Origin: JBLNDJ01 sp050261515 | GTDB taxonomy: Bacteria; Acidobacteriota; Terriglobia; Bryobacterales; Bryobacteraceae | NCBI GenBank assembly: GCA_050261515.1 | Contig: JBLNDJ010000024.1 | Span: forward strand, 1 to 64,000 | DNA length: 64,000 nt | Direction of reading: 5' to 3' | Shown: piece after piece, positions 25,096-34,753 of the stretch | Layout: each line of letters begins with the position of its first letter | Position numbering within the stretch: position 1 is the first letter of the stretch | The notes under the pieces: model-generated | Database searches by the model: none | Seen by the model: the letters and a program-made list of their open reading frames with translations, nothing else | What the model was told of the DNA's origin: nothing | Position numbers and translations under genes: made by a program

Positions 25096-26478
25096 CTACC
25101 CCTCCGGCGGAACGTCGAAGCTCACCAGCTTGCCGCGGAACCCGCGCGTCCGGATCGCTCCATAGACGATCCCCACCAGCACCCACGCGCCGCCCCAGAT
25201 TTTCGCCGGCGGCTGCAAGCTCAGAAAGATGATCAGGCAGAACGTGAAGCCGATCGCGGGCAGCACGGCGTCCGCCCAGCGCCGCTCCGCGCCGCCGCGC
25301 AGCCAGTAGTGCCGGAACGCCGCCGCGTTGACGCCCATGAACCCGATGAACGCGCCGAAGTTCAGCATCTGCGCCCCGAGATCGTAGTTGATAAGCATCG
25401 CTCCGCCGAAGCAGATCAGTCCGATCAGAAGAATGTTGTTCCGCGGGATGCGCCGTTTCGCGTCGATGGCCGCGAAGAACCGCTTCGGCAGCGCGTTGCC
25501 GCGGCCCATGCCGTAGAGCAGCCGCGCGGCGCCGAGCTGCGTCCCCATGCCGGAGCCGATCGTCGCAACCAGCAGCGTCACGTTCACCAGCGTCGCCAGC
25601 CAGTGCCCCGCGATCATGCTGCCCACCTGCGCGTACGCCGTCTCGGGCTTGTCGCCGAAACCCACGCCCGAGGGCCACACCACCTGCGCCGCGAAGACTT
25701 CGATCGACGCGAGCAGCCCCGTCGCCACGCACGTCAGCACGGTCGCGCGCAGGATGTTGCGCCGCGGGTCGCGCACTTCCTCCGACAGCGTCGAGATGCT
25801 GTCGAACCCCATGTAGGTGAGCGCCGCGAGCGAAGTGCCCGTCAGCACCGCGCGCGCCTGGAACGTCGCCGGATCGTAGAAAGGCCGCGTCCACGAAATC
25901 GACGCCTGCGACGGCAGACCGAAGATGTACCGGATCGCCGCCAGCAGGAAGATCACGATCACCACGCCCATCCCGGCCGCCAGGAACTGGTTCGTGCGCG
26001 CCGTCGATTTGATGCCGCGCAGGTTGAGCGCCGTGAACAGCAGCGCGAAGAACGCGGCCCAGGCCGGAAACGGCATCGCGGGAAGCAGGCGTGAGAGCAG
26101 CGGGTCCTGAAGCATCGCCTGGCTGCACCACACCGTGCAGATCAGCGGGTTGATGATGTAGTCCATTGCCATGCTCCAGCCGGTGACGTAGCCGAGCGCG
26201 GGATGTATCTCGCGGCCGACGTACGTGAAGGCGGAACCCGCGCTGGGATAGGCCGCCGCCATGCGCCCGTAACTGATCGCGGTAAACAGCATCGCGAGCA
26301 TGGCGAACAGGATGGTCGTCACCGCGTGGCCGTGGGCTTTGTCCATCACCACGCCGAACAGCGGCATGGGCGCGGTCGGCTGCACCACGATCACACCGTA
26401 AAGAACCAGGTCCCACAGGCCCAACGCGCGCCGAAGTCGTGGACCGGTCTCTTCGGCGGATTTCGAGACTGTGCTCAT
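25096..26478 (-). CDS. APC-superfamily amino acid permease
   Basis: 460 residues, about 12 transmembrane helices. The first helix has GVIVVQPTAPMPLFG, and YPSAGSAFTYVGREIHPALGY matches the consensus of amino acid-polyamine-organocation transporters. ATG 26478 is chosen over the frame start at 26535 because GGAGAA precedes it at a normal distance and the longer form adds only non-hydrophobic residues. Substrate unknown. It is divergent from the DUF58 gene with about 43 bp between starts. Confidence 0.9.
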   Translation of the reverse strand: MSTVSKSAEETGPRLRRALGLWDLVLYGVIVVQPTAPMPLFGVVMDKAHGHAVTTILFAMLAMLFTAISYGRMAAAYPSAGSAFTYVGREIHPALGYVTGWSMAMDYIINPLICTVWCSQAMLQDPLLSRLLPAMPFPAWAAFFALLFTALNLRGIKSTARTNQFLAAGMGVVIVIFLLAAIRYIFGLPSQASISWTRPFYDPATFQARAVLTGTSLAALTYMGFDSISTLSEEVRDPRRNILRATVLTCVATGLLASIEVFAAQVVWPSGVGFGDKPETAYAQVGSMIAGHWLATLVNVTLLVATIGSGMGTQLGAARLLYGMGRGNALPKRFFAAIDAKRRIPRNNILLIGLICFGGAMLINYDLGAQMLNFGAFIGFMGVNAAAFRHYWLRGGAERRWADAVLPAIGFTFCLIIFLSLQPPAKIWGGAWVLVGIVYGAIRTRGFRGKLVSFDVPPEG

Positions 26479-26521
26479 AAGTTCTCCGATTGTGACATGA
26501 TTCTGGTGGAGCGGGTTGTCA

Positions 26522-27607
26522 ATGCTCGACCGCATTAAATCCTACATACGGCGCACGCTCCGGGAGCGGGTCACCTTCGGCGGCGCGCTGTTCGCGCTGG
26601 CGATGCTGCTGGTCGGCGTCGCCGCGGCGGTCTCGGCCAACAACCTGTTGTTCCTCATCGTGGCGGCCATGGTTTCGACCCTGTTGGTGTCGGGCTTCAT
26701 CAGCCGTCTTTCGCTCGCCGGCCTGGAACTCGATTTCGTGCTCCCCGAGCACATCGCGGCCCGCCGCAAGCTGGCCGGACGCATCTACGTGAGGAACGCC
26801 AAGAGCTGGCTGCCTTCGTTCTCCGTTACGCTCGGCGGCGAGAACGATAATCTGCTCACGACCCTTTACTTCCCCGTGATTCCCGGCGGCGCGACCCTCG
26901 ATGAAACCGTCGAGGTCCGGTTCGAGCGCCGCGGCATCTATCGCGAGAGCGGCTTCCGGTTCTCGACCAGCTTCCCGTTCGGCTTCATCGAGCGGCACGC
27001 CGCCGTGACGCTCCGGCACGACATTCTCGTCTACCCCTCCATCGATCCGCAGCCCGGCTTCGAGGAAATGCTCGCGGCCGTGCGCGGCGATCTTGAAGCG
27101 CAGGTGCGCGGCCGCGGGCACGACTTCTACCGCATTCGCCCCTACGAGGCGCTCGAAAGCGCGCGGCACGTGGACTGGAAGGCCAGCGCCCACACCGGAG
27201 AGTTGCAAGTGCGCGAGTTCGCGCGCGAGCAGGAACGCCTGCTCGAAGTCTTTCTAGACCTCGACGTGCCGCCCGAGCGCGGTGAATGGTTCGAGCTCGC
27301 CGTGGACGCCTGCGCGTTCCTGGTCTGGCGCGTTGCCGGGCAAGGCACGCGGCTGCGCTTCCGCACCCAGGAGTTCGACGCGAGCGTTCCCGAGACGGGC
27401 GACGTCTATACTGTTCTCAGGTACCTGGCCACGGTCCCGGCGAACCCGGGCAGAGCGCCGGTCTCTCCCGGGGATGAGGAAAGCTATCAACTGGTGTTCA
27501 CCTGCTCGGACATGGAAACGATGGCGCGCGCCGGCTGGGGCATGGGGCGCGTTGTGGGGCCTGACGCTCTGGCCCGCCCTGCTGTGGGCGCAGACCCAGA
27601 CGCCTGA
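26522..27607 (+). CDS. DUF58-domain membrane protein
   Basis: 361 residues from ATG 26522 (a TTG two codons upstream is possible). Two N-terminal hydrophobic helices (about 20-58) precede a beta-sandwich and the DUF58 domain with DFYRIRPYEALESARHVDWKA, the standard RxYxxGDxxRxIdW-like block. DUF58 proteins usually sit with MoxR ATPases, but no moxR gene is adjacent here. Its last 56-134 bp overlap the next gene in another frame, and the final 25 residues look unlike family C-termini, so the true end is uncertain. Confidence 0.8.
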   Translation: MLDRIKSYIRRTLRERVTFGGALFALAMLLVGVAAAVSANNLLFLIVAAMVSTLLVSGFISRLSLAGLELDFVLPEHIAARRKLAGRIYVRNAKSWLPSFSVTLGGENDNLLTTLYFPVIPGGATLDETVEVRFERRGIYRESGFRFSTSFPFGFIERHAAVTLRHDILVYPSIDPQPGFEEMLAAVRGDLEAQVRGRGHDFYRIRPYEALESARHVDWKASAHTGELQVREFAREQERLLEVFLDLDVPPERGEWFELAVDACAFLVWRVAGQGTRLRFRTQEFDASVPETGDVYTVLRYLATVPANPGRAPVSPGDEESYQLVFTCSDMETMARAGWGMGRVVGPDALARPAVGADPDA

Positions 27608-29411
27608 GCCGGTCCGCACGTCGGTCACGGTGACGGACCGCATCGAAGCCGAGTCCCCCGCCACACTCACCACAGTCTCCGCCGAAGAATTGCAAGACAC
27701 CCCGGGCGTGAACATCGACGACCGCCTGCGCACGGCCGTGACGGGCTTCTCGCTGTTCCGCCGCTCGTCCAGCCTGGTGGCGCATCCCACCACGCAGGGC
27801 GTTTCGCTGCGCGGGCTCGGCTCCTCGGGCGCAAGCCGCACGCTCGTGCTGCTCGACGGCGTCCCGATGAACGACCCGTTCGGCGGTTGGGTCTACTGGG
27901 ACCGCTTCTCGCCGGACGAGCTGGCGCGCGTCGAAGTCGTGGAAGCGGCTTCAACCAGCGCCTTCGGCGACCGCGCCATGGGCGGCGCCATCGCCTTCTT
28001 CTCGCGGGAACCGGAACGGCTGCACCTGGTGGCGCGCTACCAGGGCGGCAACCACAACACGCACGAGGTCTCCGCCGGATTCTCGAACCTATGGACGCGC
28101 TGGGCCGCGAGCGGCGACGTCCGCGCGTTTACGACGGATGGGTATTTCATCGTTCCCGCGTCGATCCGCGGCGCGGTGGATGAGCCCGCATCGCTGCGCT
28201 TCGTCGGCGCGGGAACGCGCGTCGACCTCTTCGGCGCGGCGTCGCGGCTCTTCATCCGGTTCGACATGCTCGCCGAGGAACGGCACAACGGAACCGCGCT
28301 CCAGCGCAACTCGACCGGGCTCGGCATGTTGTCGTTTCACTACGCGCGCGACTTCGGACGCAACACCCTGAGCGCGGTCGTCTACCGCACCCAGGAGGAG
28401 TTCCGCTCGACATTCTCCGCGATCGCGGCCGGCCGCAACTCCGAGCGGCTGACCTCGCGCCAGAGTGTCCCGGCCGGCGGCACGGGCGGCTCCGCGTTGT
28501 TCGGCCGCAGCGGCAGCGCGTTCCAGTGGCTCGCGGGCGCGGATGCGAACCGTGCGGACTACTCTTCCGGACCCCCGCTCGGTAGCGTCGACCTTTTCCA
28601 GCACGGCGTCTTCGGACAGGCCAGCGCCGCCGCGGGTCCGGCACGGTTCTACGCCGGAGCGCGGCACGACTTCACCGCGGGCGGCCGCACGTTCTTCAGC
28701 CCAAGCGCGGGCATGGCCGTGGGCCTCGGACCGCTGCGCGCGCGCGGCTCGGTGTATCGCGGTTTCCGCTCGCCCACGCTCAACGAGCTTTACCGCGATT
28801 TCCGGGTGGGCAACTCGGTCACGCAGGCGAACCCGGATCTCCGCCCCGAAACGCTCTTTGGCGCTGAGGGGGGATTCGATTTCGTTGCCGGGCGCGTGAA
28901 GGCGTCGGTCACCGCCTACCGCAATTCGCTCTCGGACCTGATCACCAATGTCCTGCTCGAATCGACGCCGAACCTGCTCCTGAGCCAGAGGCAAAACGCG
29001 GCCTCGGCGATCACGCGCGGATTCGAAGTCCGCATTGAGCCGCGCTGGCGCAATTTCACGGGCGATCTGAGCTACCTCTTCGCCGATGCGCGCTTCTCCA
29101 CGGGCGCGCGCATTCCGCAGGTGCCGCGGCACCAGGGCGCGGCGCGCGCGGGCTACAGCCGCGGCGGCACGTTCCTGTCGGCCGCGGTGCTCAGCTACAG
29201 CTCGCAGTACGAGAACGAGCTCTTCCTGCTGCCAGGCTTCGCGACCGTGCAGTTCTTCGCACAGCGCCGCATCGTGCGCGCGCTCTCGGCCATCGCGGAA
29301 GTCCAGAATGCCTTCGACCGCCAATACGTCGCCGGCCTGACCCCAACGCCGACCACCGGCATGCCGCGCCTCTGGCGCGCCGGCCTGCGCTGGGACGGCC
29401 GTCTGCGCTAA
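27474..29411 (+). CDS. TonB-dependent receptor (start uncertain)
   Basis: A complete plug-and-barrel receptor of about 620-645 residues. The plug carries VSAEELQDTPGVNIDDRLRT, TTQGVSLRGLGSSGASRTLV and DGVPMNDPFGGWVYWDR; the barrel ends in strands closing with WDGRLR. The signal-like stretch GLTLWPALLWAQ is preceded by two possible starts: ATG 27474, giving a charged leader (KRWRAPAG), or TTG 27552. Both overlap the DUF58 gene (by 134 or 56 bp). It resembles BtuB/FepA-like small-ligand receptors rather than the very long Solibacter type at the left edge. Ligand unknown. Confidence 0.85.
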   Translation: MRKAINWCSPARTWKRWRAPAGAWGALWGLTLWPALLWAQTQTPEPVRTSVTVTDRIEAESPATLTTVSAEELQDTPGVNIDDRLRTAVTGFSLFRRSSSLVAHPTTQGVSLRGLGSSGASRTLVLLDGVPMNDPFGGWVYWDRFSPDELARVEVVEAASTSAFGDRAMGGAIAFFSREPERLHLVARYQGGNHNTHEVSAGFSNLWTRWAASGDVRAFTTDGYFIVPASIRGAVDEPASLRFVGAGTRVDLFGAASRLFIRFDMLAEERHNGTALQRNSTGLGMLSFHYARDFGRNTLSAVVYRTQEEFRSTFSAIAAGRNSERLTSRQSVPAGGTGGSALFGRSGSAFQWLAGADANRADYSSGPPLGSVDLFQHGVFGQASAAAGPARFYAGARHDFTAGGRTFFSPSAGMAVGLGPLRARGSVYRGFRSPTLNELYRDFRVGNSVTQANPDLRPETLFGAEGGFDFVAGRVKASVTAYRNSLSDLITNVLLESTPNLLLSQRQNAASAITRGFEVRIEPRWRNFTGDLSYLFADARFSTGARIPQVPRHQGAARAGYSRGGTFLSAAVLSYSSQYENELFLLPGFATVQFFAQRRIVRALSAIAEVQNAFDRQYVAGLTPTPTTGMPRLWRAGLRWDGRLR

Positions 29412-29464
29412 GTCCTGTCTAATAACTCAGCCCGCCCGCACCCCGCATTGCTAGAATGAGGTCA

Positions 29465-30859
29465 ATGTCTTACGACGTCTTAATCATCGGCAGCGGGCCG
29501 GGGGGGTACTCGGCTGCGGTGCGCGCGGGACAATACGGGCTGCGCACGGCGATCGTGGAAAAAAACCCGCGGCTGGGCGGCACCTGCCTGCTCGTGGGCT
29601 GCATCCCGACCAAGTCTCTCTTGCACACGGCGGATCTCTGGCAGCATGTTAAGGACGGCGGCGGCGACGGCCTGCTCGTCGACAACCCCCGCCTGGACTA
29701 TCCGCAGGTCATCGACCATAAGAACCAGATCGTCAACAAGCACTCGAAGGGCGTCGAGTTCCTGATGCGGAAGAACAAGGTCGATGTCCTCCGCGGAACC
29801 GCCACCATCAAGGGCCCGGGACGCGTCGAAATCACCGGCGAAAAGGGCCTCCAGACGGTCGAGACCAAAAACATCATCATCGCGACCGGCTCGGAGGCGC
29901 GGATGCTTCCCGGCCTGGAACCCGACGCCGACTACATCCTCACCAACGTCGAGATCCTCGACATGCGCGCCGTCCCGAAATCGCTGATCGTCATCGGCTC
30001 GGGCGCGGTCGGCAGCGAATTTGCCTCCATGTTCCACCGCTTCGGGACTAAGGTCACGCTGCTCGAGATGCTGCCTCGCATAGTGCCCTTGGAGGACGAG
30101 GAGGTCTCGAAGGAGCTCGAGCGTCTGTTCAAGAAGAGCGGCATCCGCGTCGAAACCGGCGCGCGGGCCGGGAAGATCGAGCGCTGCAACGGCGGCGTGC
30201 AGGTCACCGTCACGCTTGCGAACGGCGCGAAAGAGGAGTTGAAGGCCGATAAGGTGCTCATCGGCGTCGGGCGCAAGCCGGTCACCGGCGGCATCGGCCT
30301 CGAGAGCACGCGGGTCGAAACCGATCGCGGTTTCATCAAGGTGGATGAATACCAGCAGACTGGTGAGCCGGGCATCTACGCAATCGGCGACGTCGTGGCG
30401 GGCACGCCGCAACTCGCACATGTCGCCACGCGCGAAGGCATGGTTGCCGTGGCGCGCATCGCCGGCAAGCCGGTCGAGCCGGTCAACCGCATGCTGATTC
30501 CCGCCTGCACCTACACCGAGCCGGGCATCGGCAGCGTAGGCCTCACTGAAGCCGAAGCGCGGGCCAAGGGCTACAAGGTGAAGGTCGGGAAGTTCACGTT
30601 CATGCCGAACAGCATGGCCTCGATCCTCGGGCAGCACAACGGCTTCGTGAAGGTCGTCTCGGACGAGCGCTACGGCGAGATTTTGGGCGTTCACATCATC
30701 GGCCCGCTCGCCTGGGAGCTGATTCCGGAGGGCGTGACCGCGATGTCCGCCCAGGCGACCGTCGAGACGATGATGAGCATGATCCACGCTCACCCGACCC
30801 TGCACGAGGCCGTCGGCGAAGCGTTCAACAACGTCTACGGGCTTGCGATTAATGCGTAA
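29465..30859 (+). CDS. lpdA: Dihydrolipoyl dehydrogenase (E3)
   Basis: 464 residues. It is the FAD enzyme that reoxidises lipoyl groups of 2-oxoacid dehydrogenase complexes. FAD motif IIGSGPGGYSAAVRA (7-21), redox disulfide C41-x4-C46 in GGTCLLVGCIPTK, NAD motif VIGSGAVGSEFASMF and the catalytic His-Glu in AHPTLHEAVGE are present. ATG 29465 is preferred to ATG 29456 because AGG precedes it and the FAD domain follows directly. It overlaps lipB by 8 bp, starting a lpdA-lipB-E2 operon. Confidence 0.95.
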   Translation: MSYDVLIIGSGPGGYSAAVRAGQYGLRTAIVEKNPRLGGTCLLVGCIPTKSLLHTADLWQHVKDGGGDGLLVDNPRLDYPQVIDHKNQIVNKHSKGVEFLMRKNKVDVLRGTATIKGPGRVEITGEKGLQTVETKNIIIATGSEARMLPGLEPDADYILTNVEILDMRAVPKSLIVIGSGAVGSEFASMFHRFGTKVTLLEMLPRIVPLEDEEVSKELERLFKKSGIRVETGARAGKIERCNGGVQVTVTLANGAKEELKADKVLIGVGRKPVTGGIGLESTRVETDRGFIKVDEYQQTGEPGIYAIGDVVAGTPQLAHVATREGMVAVARIAGKPVEPVNRMLIPACTYTEPGIGSVGLTEAEARAKGYKVKVGKFTFMPNSMASILGQHNGFVKVVSDERYGEILGVHIIGPLAWELIPEGVTAMSAQATVETMMSMIHAHPTLHEAVGEAFNNVYGLAINA

Positions 30860-31523
30860 GTGCGAGCTGCACGACCTGGGCCGCATCGATTACGGCCCCT
30901 CGCTCGAGCTCCAGCGCTCGCTCGCGGAAAAGCGCAAGCAGGGACTTGTTCCGGACCAGCTGCTGCTCGTCGAGCACCCTCACGTCATCACGCTCGGCCG
31001 CAACGGGAAGATGCGCAACCTGCTCGCCAGTGAAGACGTGTTGCGCCGCGCCGGCATCTCGTTTTTCCCCACGGACCGCGGCGGCGACATCACCTATCAT
31101 GGCCCCGGGCAGCTCGTCGGCTATCCGATCTTTGACCTGCGCGAGTGGAAGCGCGATGTAGTGGCTTACGTCCGCGCGATCGAGCAGGCGCTCATCGACA
31201 CGCTGGCCGACTTCGGCATCGCCGCGGGCCGCGAGCAGGGGATGACGGGCGTCTGGGTGAAAGGAAAGAAGGTCGCGGCCATCGGGGTGCACCTCAGCCG
31301 CTGGATCACGTCGCACGGCTTCGCCCTGAACGTCACCACCGACCTGCGCTACTTCCAATACATCGTGCCGTGCGGGTTAACGAAGCCCGTGACGTCGATG
31401 GCGGAACTCGGGGCCGCCCCCTCGCGTCCCGAGCTGATCGGGTCGCTGTCGAGGCATTTTGCGGATATATTTCAACTGGAGATTGTGGAACCGGTGATGG
31501 TATCGGAGGAGGAGGCTATATGA
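30852..31523 (+). CDS. lipB: Octanoyltransferase LipB
   Basis: 223 residues. It moves octanoyl from ACP to the lipoyl domain. RGGDITYHGPGQLVGYPI, the active Lys in GKKVAAIGVHLSRW and the catalytic C174 in PCGLTKPVTSM are intact. The gene is coupled at both ends, 8 bp with lpdA and 4 bp (ATGA) with the E2 gene that encodes its likely substrate. No lipA lies next to it. Confidence 0.95.
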   Translation: MRKCELHDLGRIDYGPSLELQRSLAEKRKQGLVPDQLLLVEHPHVITLGRNGKMRNLLASEDVLRRAGISFFPTDRGGDITYHGPGQLVGYPIFDLREWKRDVVAYVRAIEQALIDTLADFGIAAGREQGMTGVWVKGKKVAAIGVHLSRWITSHGFALNVTTDLRYFQYIVPCGLTKPVTSMAELGAAPSRPELIGSLSRHFADIFQLEIVEPVMVSEEEAI

Positions 31524-32896
31524 TCGACGTCGTCATGCCCCAGATGGGCGAGAGCATTGTCGAAGGCACGCTGACCAAGTGGCTCAAGAAAGTGGGCGAG
31601 CGCGTGGAGCGCGACGAGCCGCTGTTCGAGATTTCGACCGACAAGGTGGATACCGAAATTCCGGCGCCCGCGGCGGGCACTCTCGCCGCCACGCTCGTCG
31701 AGGAAGGAAAGACGGTCGGGATCAACACCGTGGTCGCGCAGATCGACGACGGCGGCGGAGCCGCTGCCGCGCCGTCGAAGCCCGCCGCCGCCCAGCCCCA
31801 GCCCGCCCCGGCCGGGCAGCCTCCAGCGCCGGCCGCCGCGCCGCCGCCCGAGCCGGCCGCCGCGCCGCCGCCCGAGCCCGCTCCCGAACCCGAGCCCGAG
31901 AAGCCCGCCGCAGCCGCCGTAGAAGAACCCTCCGGGCCGCTGTCGCCGCTGGTGCGCCGCATGGCGCGCGAGAACAATATCGATCTGCGGCAGGTCCGCG
32001 GCACCGGCGCAGGCGGCCGCATCACCAAACAGGATCTCGAAGCGTATCTGAACCAGCGCACCGCGCGCCCGGCGCCGCAAGCCGCTCCGGCCGCCGCGCC
32101 GCCCGCCCGGCCGCAGCAGGCCGCTCCGCCGCCCTATGTGCCCCCGCAGGCTCCCGCCGCGCCCGCGCCGGAGATCGCGCCGGTCCCGGCACCCGGCCCC
32201 GCGCGCGTACGCGTCGAGCCGATGAGCACCATGCGCAGCAAGATCGCCGAGCACATGGTCGCCTCCAAGCGCACCTCGGCGCACGTCACCACGGTTCACA
32301 AGGTGGATATGACGCGCGTCGCCAGGATTCGCGCGCGGAACAAAGCCGAAGTCCAGTCGCGCTACGGCTTCTCGCTCACCTACCTGCCCTTCATCGCGCG
32401 TGCGGCCGCCGAAGCGCTCCGCGCCTACCCGCTCGCCAACGCTTCCATCGAAGGCGGCAACATCATCTATCACAACGAAATCAACATCGGAATCGCGGTG
32501 GCGCTCGAAAACGGCCTCATCGTCCCGGTGATCCGTAACGCGGATGAGAAGAACGTCCTCGGCTTGCAGCGCGCGATCGTCGATCTGGCCGGCCGGGCGC
32601 GCTCGCGCCAGCTCAAGCCCGACGAAGTCCAGGGCGGAACTTTCTCGATAACAAACTTCGGCAGTTTCGGTAGCCTGTTCGGCACGCCGATTATCAATCA
32701 GCCGCAGGTGGCGATTCTCGGAGTCGGCTCAGTCGAAAAAACTCCGGTTGTGATCGAAAACGATGCGATTGCGATTCGGTCCATCAGCCTGATCGGATTG
32801 ACCTTCGACCACCGCCTGATCGACGGCGCCTACGCGGACCAGTTCATGACGAAGTTGAAATCTGCGCTCGAAAACAGCCCGGAGGAAGTGCTCTAA
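31520..32896 (+). CDS. 2-oxoacid dehydrogenase E2 (dihydrolipoamide acyltransferase)
   Basis: 458 residues from ATG 31520, with a strong GGAGGAGGAGG ribosome site. One lipoyl domain (1-78) with lipoyl-Lys K42 in STDKVDTE, a long Pro/Ala/Glu linker, a peripheral-subunit-binding domain (LVRRMARENNIDLRQVRGTG), a second Pro-rich linker and the catalytic domain ending in TFDHRLIDGAYADQFM with the active His-Asp. VEPMSTMRSKIAEHM and the PQMGESIVEGT start look like 2-oxoglutarate or branched-chain E2 proteins. Pyruvate cannot be excluded, as no E1 gene is nearby. Confidence 0.9.
   Translation: MIDVVMPQMGESIVEGTLTKWLKKVGERVERDEPLFEISTDKVDTEIPAPAAGTLAATLVEEGKTVGINTVVAQIDDGGGAAAAPSKPAAAQPQPAPAGQPPAPAAAPPPEPAAAPPPEPAPEPEPEKPAAAAVEEPSGPLSPLVRRMARENNIDLRQVRGTGAGGRITKQDLEAYLNQRTARPAPQAAPAAAPPARPQQAAPPPYVPPQAPAAPAPEIAPVPAPGPARVRVEPMSTMRSKIAEHMVASKRTSAHVTTVHKVDMTRVARIRARNKAEVQSRYGFSLTYLPFIARAAAEALRAYPLANASIEGGNIIYHNEINIGIAVALENGLIVPVIRNADEKNVLGLQRAIVDLAGRARSRQLKPDEVQGGTFSITNFGSFGSLFGTPIINQPQVAILGVGSVEKTPVVIENDAIAIRSISLIGLTFDHRLIDGAYADQFMTKLKSALENSPEEVL
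31828..31875. repeat. Perfect 24-bp tandem duplication in the E2 linker
   Basis: Two identical 24-bp units (31828-31851, 31852-31875) encode PAAAPPPE twice in the flexible linker between the lipoyl and subunit-binding domains. GC-rich slippage in frame; it changes only linker length. Confidence 0.92.
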
Positions 32897-32914
32897 GAAA
32901 TTCGACAAGAAAAA

Positions 32915-32946
32915 CAAGCGGGGCGCGTAACCTGCCGCCCCGCTTG
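32915..32946 (-). terminator. Terminator between the E2 gene and the antiporter
   Basis: A perfect 10-bp stem, CAAGCGGGGC (32915-32924) with GCCCCGCTTG (32937-32946), around a 12-nt loop. On the minus strand it runs into TTTTTCTTG, a canonical rho-independent terminator for the antiporter transcript; on the plus strand it follows E2 by 18 bp without a T-tract but may still act. Confidence 0.8.
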
Positions 32947-33019
32947 TACGTACTACAGTTAAATCCCCTTTACGACATAGCGGGCGCACTCACCCTTCAC
33001 CCAACCCAGCGCCCGCTAC

Positions 33020-34750
33020 TTAACTTCTTCCACTTGCACCGCTGCCGTTACACTCCTGAAATAATTCTGCGCGCACCCGCACGCGCTCGCGGTCCATTTG
33101 CTCCGGTGTCGCGCCGAGTTGCACCAGGATATACTCCGTCATCGCCAGCGCCACCTCGCCCTCCCCGGAAAAAACCTCGTCCGCCCCCGCTTCCCTGATT
33201 CCGGGCATACTACCCACGTACGCCGCGCGAGCCAGCACACGGATTCCCGGATTGAGCCGCCGCGCCGCGCGGATCGTCTCCGCCGTCTGGGACGAACCGC
33301 CGGGCGCGGTCAGGAACAGGCTCCCCGCGCCCGAGATTCCGGCGCTCGCGAGCACATCTTCGCGGGACGCGTCGCCGTAGACCACCTTCTTGCCCTCGGC
33401 GCTCAGCCGGTGGACGGTGTCCAGGTTCAACTCGATGATCGTCGGCTCGATCTCCCGCTCGCGCAGCAGCCGGCACAGCGTCTCGCCGACCGGCCCGTAT
33501 CCGACCACGACGGCCCTGTGCTGCGGAGCTTCCTTCGCGAATTCCAGCGGGGCGGCGGCGCGCACGCGGTTAAACCGCGCCAGGCGGCGCTCTGCCGGAC
33601 CGACCAGGCGGTAGAGCAGCGGGTTTAGCGTGATCGAGACAATCGACGCCGCGACCAGCGCGTCGGTGCCCTCTTTCGGCAGAATTCCGAGTTGCTTTCC
33701 CGACGCGGCGAGGATGAACGAAAACTCGCCGATCTGCGCCAGCGCCACCCCGGCGCCCAATGCGGAGCGTATGCCGTGCCCCAGCAGCATCACGATCGAA
33801 AACGCGGCGATCGGCTTGCCGAGCAGGATGATCGCCAGCGTCAGCGCCACCAGCGGCCAGGAATGGAGCAGCTGGTTCGGCGCAAACAGCATCCCCACCG
33901 AGACGAAGAACAGCACCGCGAAGGCGTCGCGCATCGGCAGCGCCTCGGAAGCCGCGCGGAAGCTGAACTCCGATTGCCCCACCACCATCCCGGCGAGAAA
34001 TGCGCCCAACGCCATCGATGCGCCGAAGATGTAGGCCGAGGCGAACGCGATCCCGAGCGCGAGCGCGAGCACCGTCAGGGTGAACAGTTCGCGCGAGTGC
34101 GTCGCCGCCACCGCGGCAAGCAGCCGGGGAATCAGCTTCCCACCCACAAACAGCGTGAACGCCGCCAGCGCCGCCAGTTTTAGAACGGCGATCGCGAGAG
34201 CGGCAGGAAGATTCCCCGCCGCTCTCGTATGCGGGCCGAACAGCGCCGGAAGCAAAACAAGGATAAGAACAGTAAAGATATCTTCGACCACAAGCCAGCC
34301 GATCGAGATGCGCCCGGTCGGCGTGTGCAGGTCGTCGTTGTCGGAGAGCACGCGCGTCAGCACTACCGTGCTCGCTACCGAAAGCGCCAGGCCGAAGACG
34401 ATGCCCGCCGGCCAGCTCCATCCGAGGAAGTGCGTCACCACGGCGCCGAGCGCCGTCGCCGCCAGGCTCTGGCATACCGCGCCGGTCAGCGCCACGCGGC
34501 GCACGGCGAGCAGGTCTTTCAAATGAAAGTGCAGGCCGACGCCGAACATCAGCAGGATGACGCCGATTTCGGCAAGCTGGTCGGCGAGCCCCCGATCGGC
34601 GATGAAGCCGGGCGTGTACGGCCCCACGGCCACTCCGGCCAGCAGATAGCCGACGATCGGAGACAACCCCAGGCGATGCGTGACGTACCCGAACACCAGC
34701 GCGGCGCACAGGCCGCCCGTCAGCGTCAAAATGAGGTCTACGTTATGCAC
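33020..34750 (-). CDS. CPA2 monovalent cation:proton antiporter with TrkA-N domain
   Basis: 576 residues. About 12 transmembrane helices of the Na+/H+ exchanger fold (LSPIVGYLLAGVAVGPYTPG, ILLMFGVGLHF, LGAFLAGMVVGQSEFS) are followed by a cytosolic Rossmann TrkA-N domain (about 410-530, VVVGYGPVGETLCRLLRERE). This layout is that of the KefB/KefC/YbaL group, K+ or Na+ efflux gated by nucleotide or glutathione. It lies 3 bp after the Rrf2 regulator on the same strand, so it is probably controlled by it. Confidence 0.9.
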   Translation of the reverse strand: MHNVDLILTLTGGLCAALVFGYVTHRLGLSPIVGYLLAGVAVGPYTPGFIADRGLADQLAEIGVILLMFGVGLHFHLKDLLAVRRVALTGAVCQSLAATALGAVVTHFLGWSWPAGIVFGLALSVASTVVLTRVLSDNDDLHTPTGRISIGWLVVEDIFTVLILVLLPALFGPHTRAAGNLPAALAIAVLKLAALAAFTLFVGGKLIPRLLAAVAATHSRELFTLTVLALALGIAFASAYIFGASMALGAFLAGMVVGQSEFSFRAASEALPMRDAFAVLFFVSVGMLFAPNQLLHSWPLVALTLAIILLGKPIAAFSIVMLLGHGIRSALGAGVALAQIGEFSFILAASGKQLGILPKEGTDALVAASIVSITLNPLLYRLVGPAERRLARFNRVRAAAPLEFAKEAPQHRAVVVGYGPVGETLCRLLREREIEPTIIELNLDTVHRLSAEGKKVVYGDASREDVLASAGISGAGSLFLTAPGGSSQTAETIRAARRLNPGIRVLARAAYVGSMPGIREAGADEVFSGEGEVALAMTEYILVQLGATPEQMDRERVRVRAELFQECNGSGASGRS

Positions 34751-34753
34751 CCG

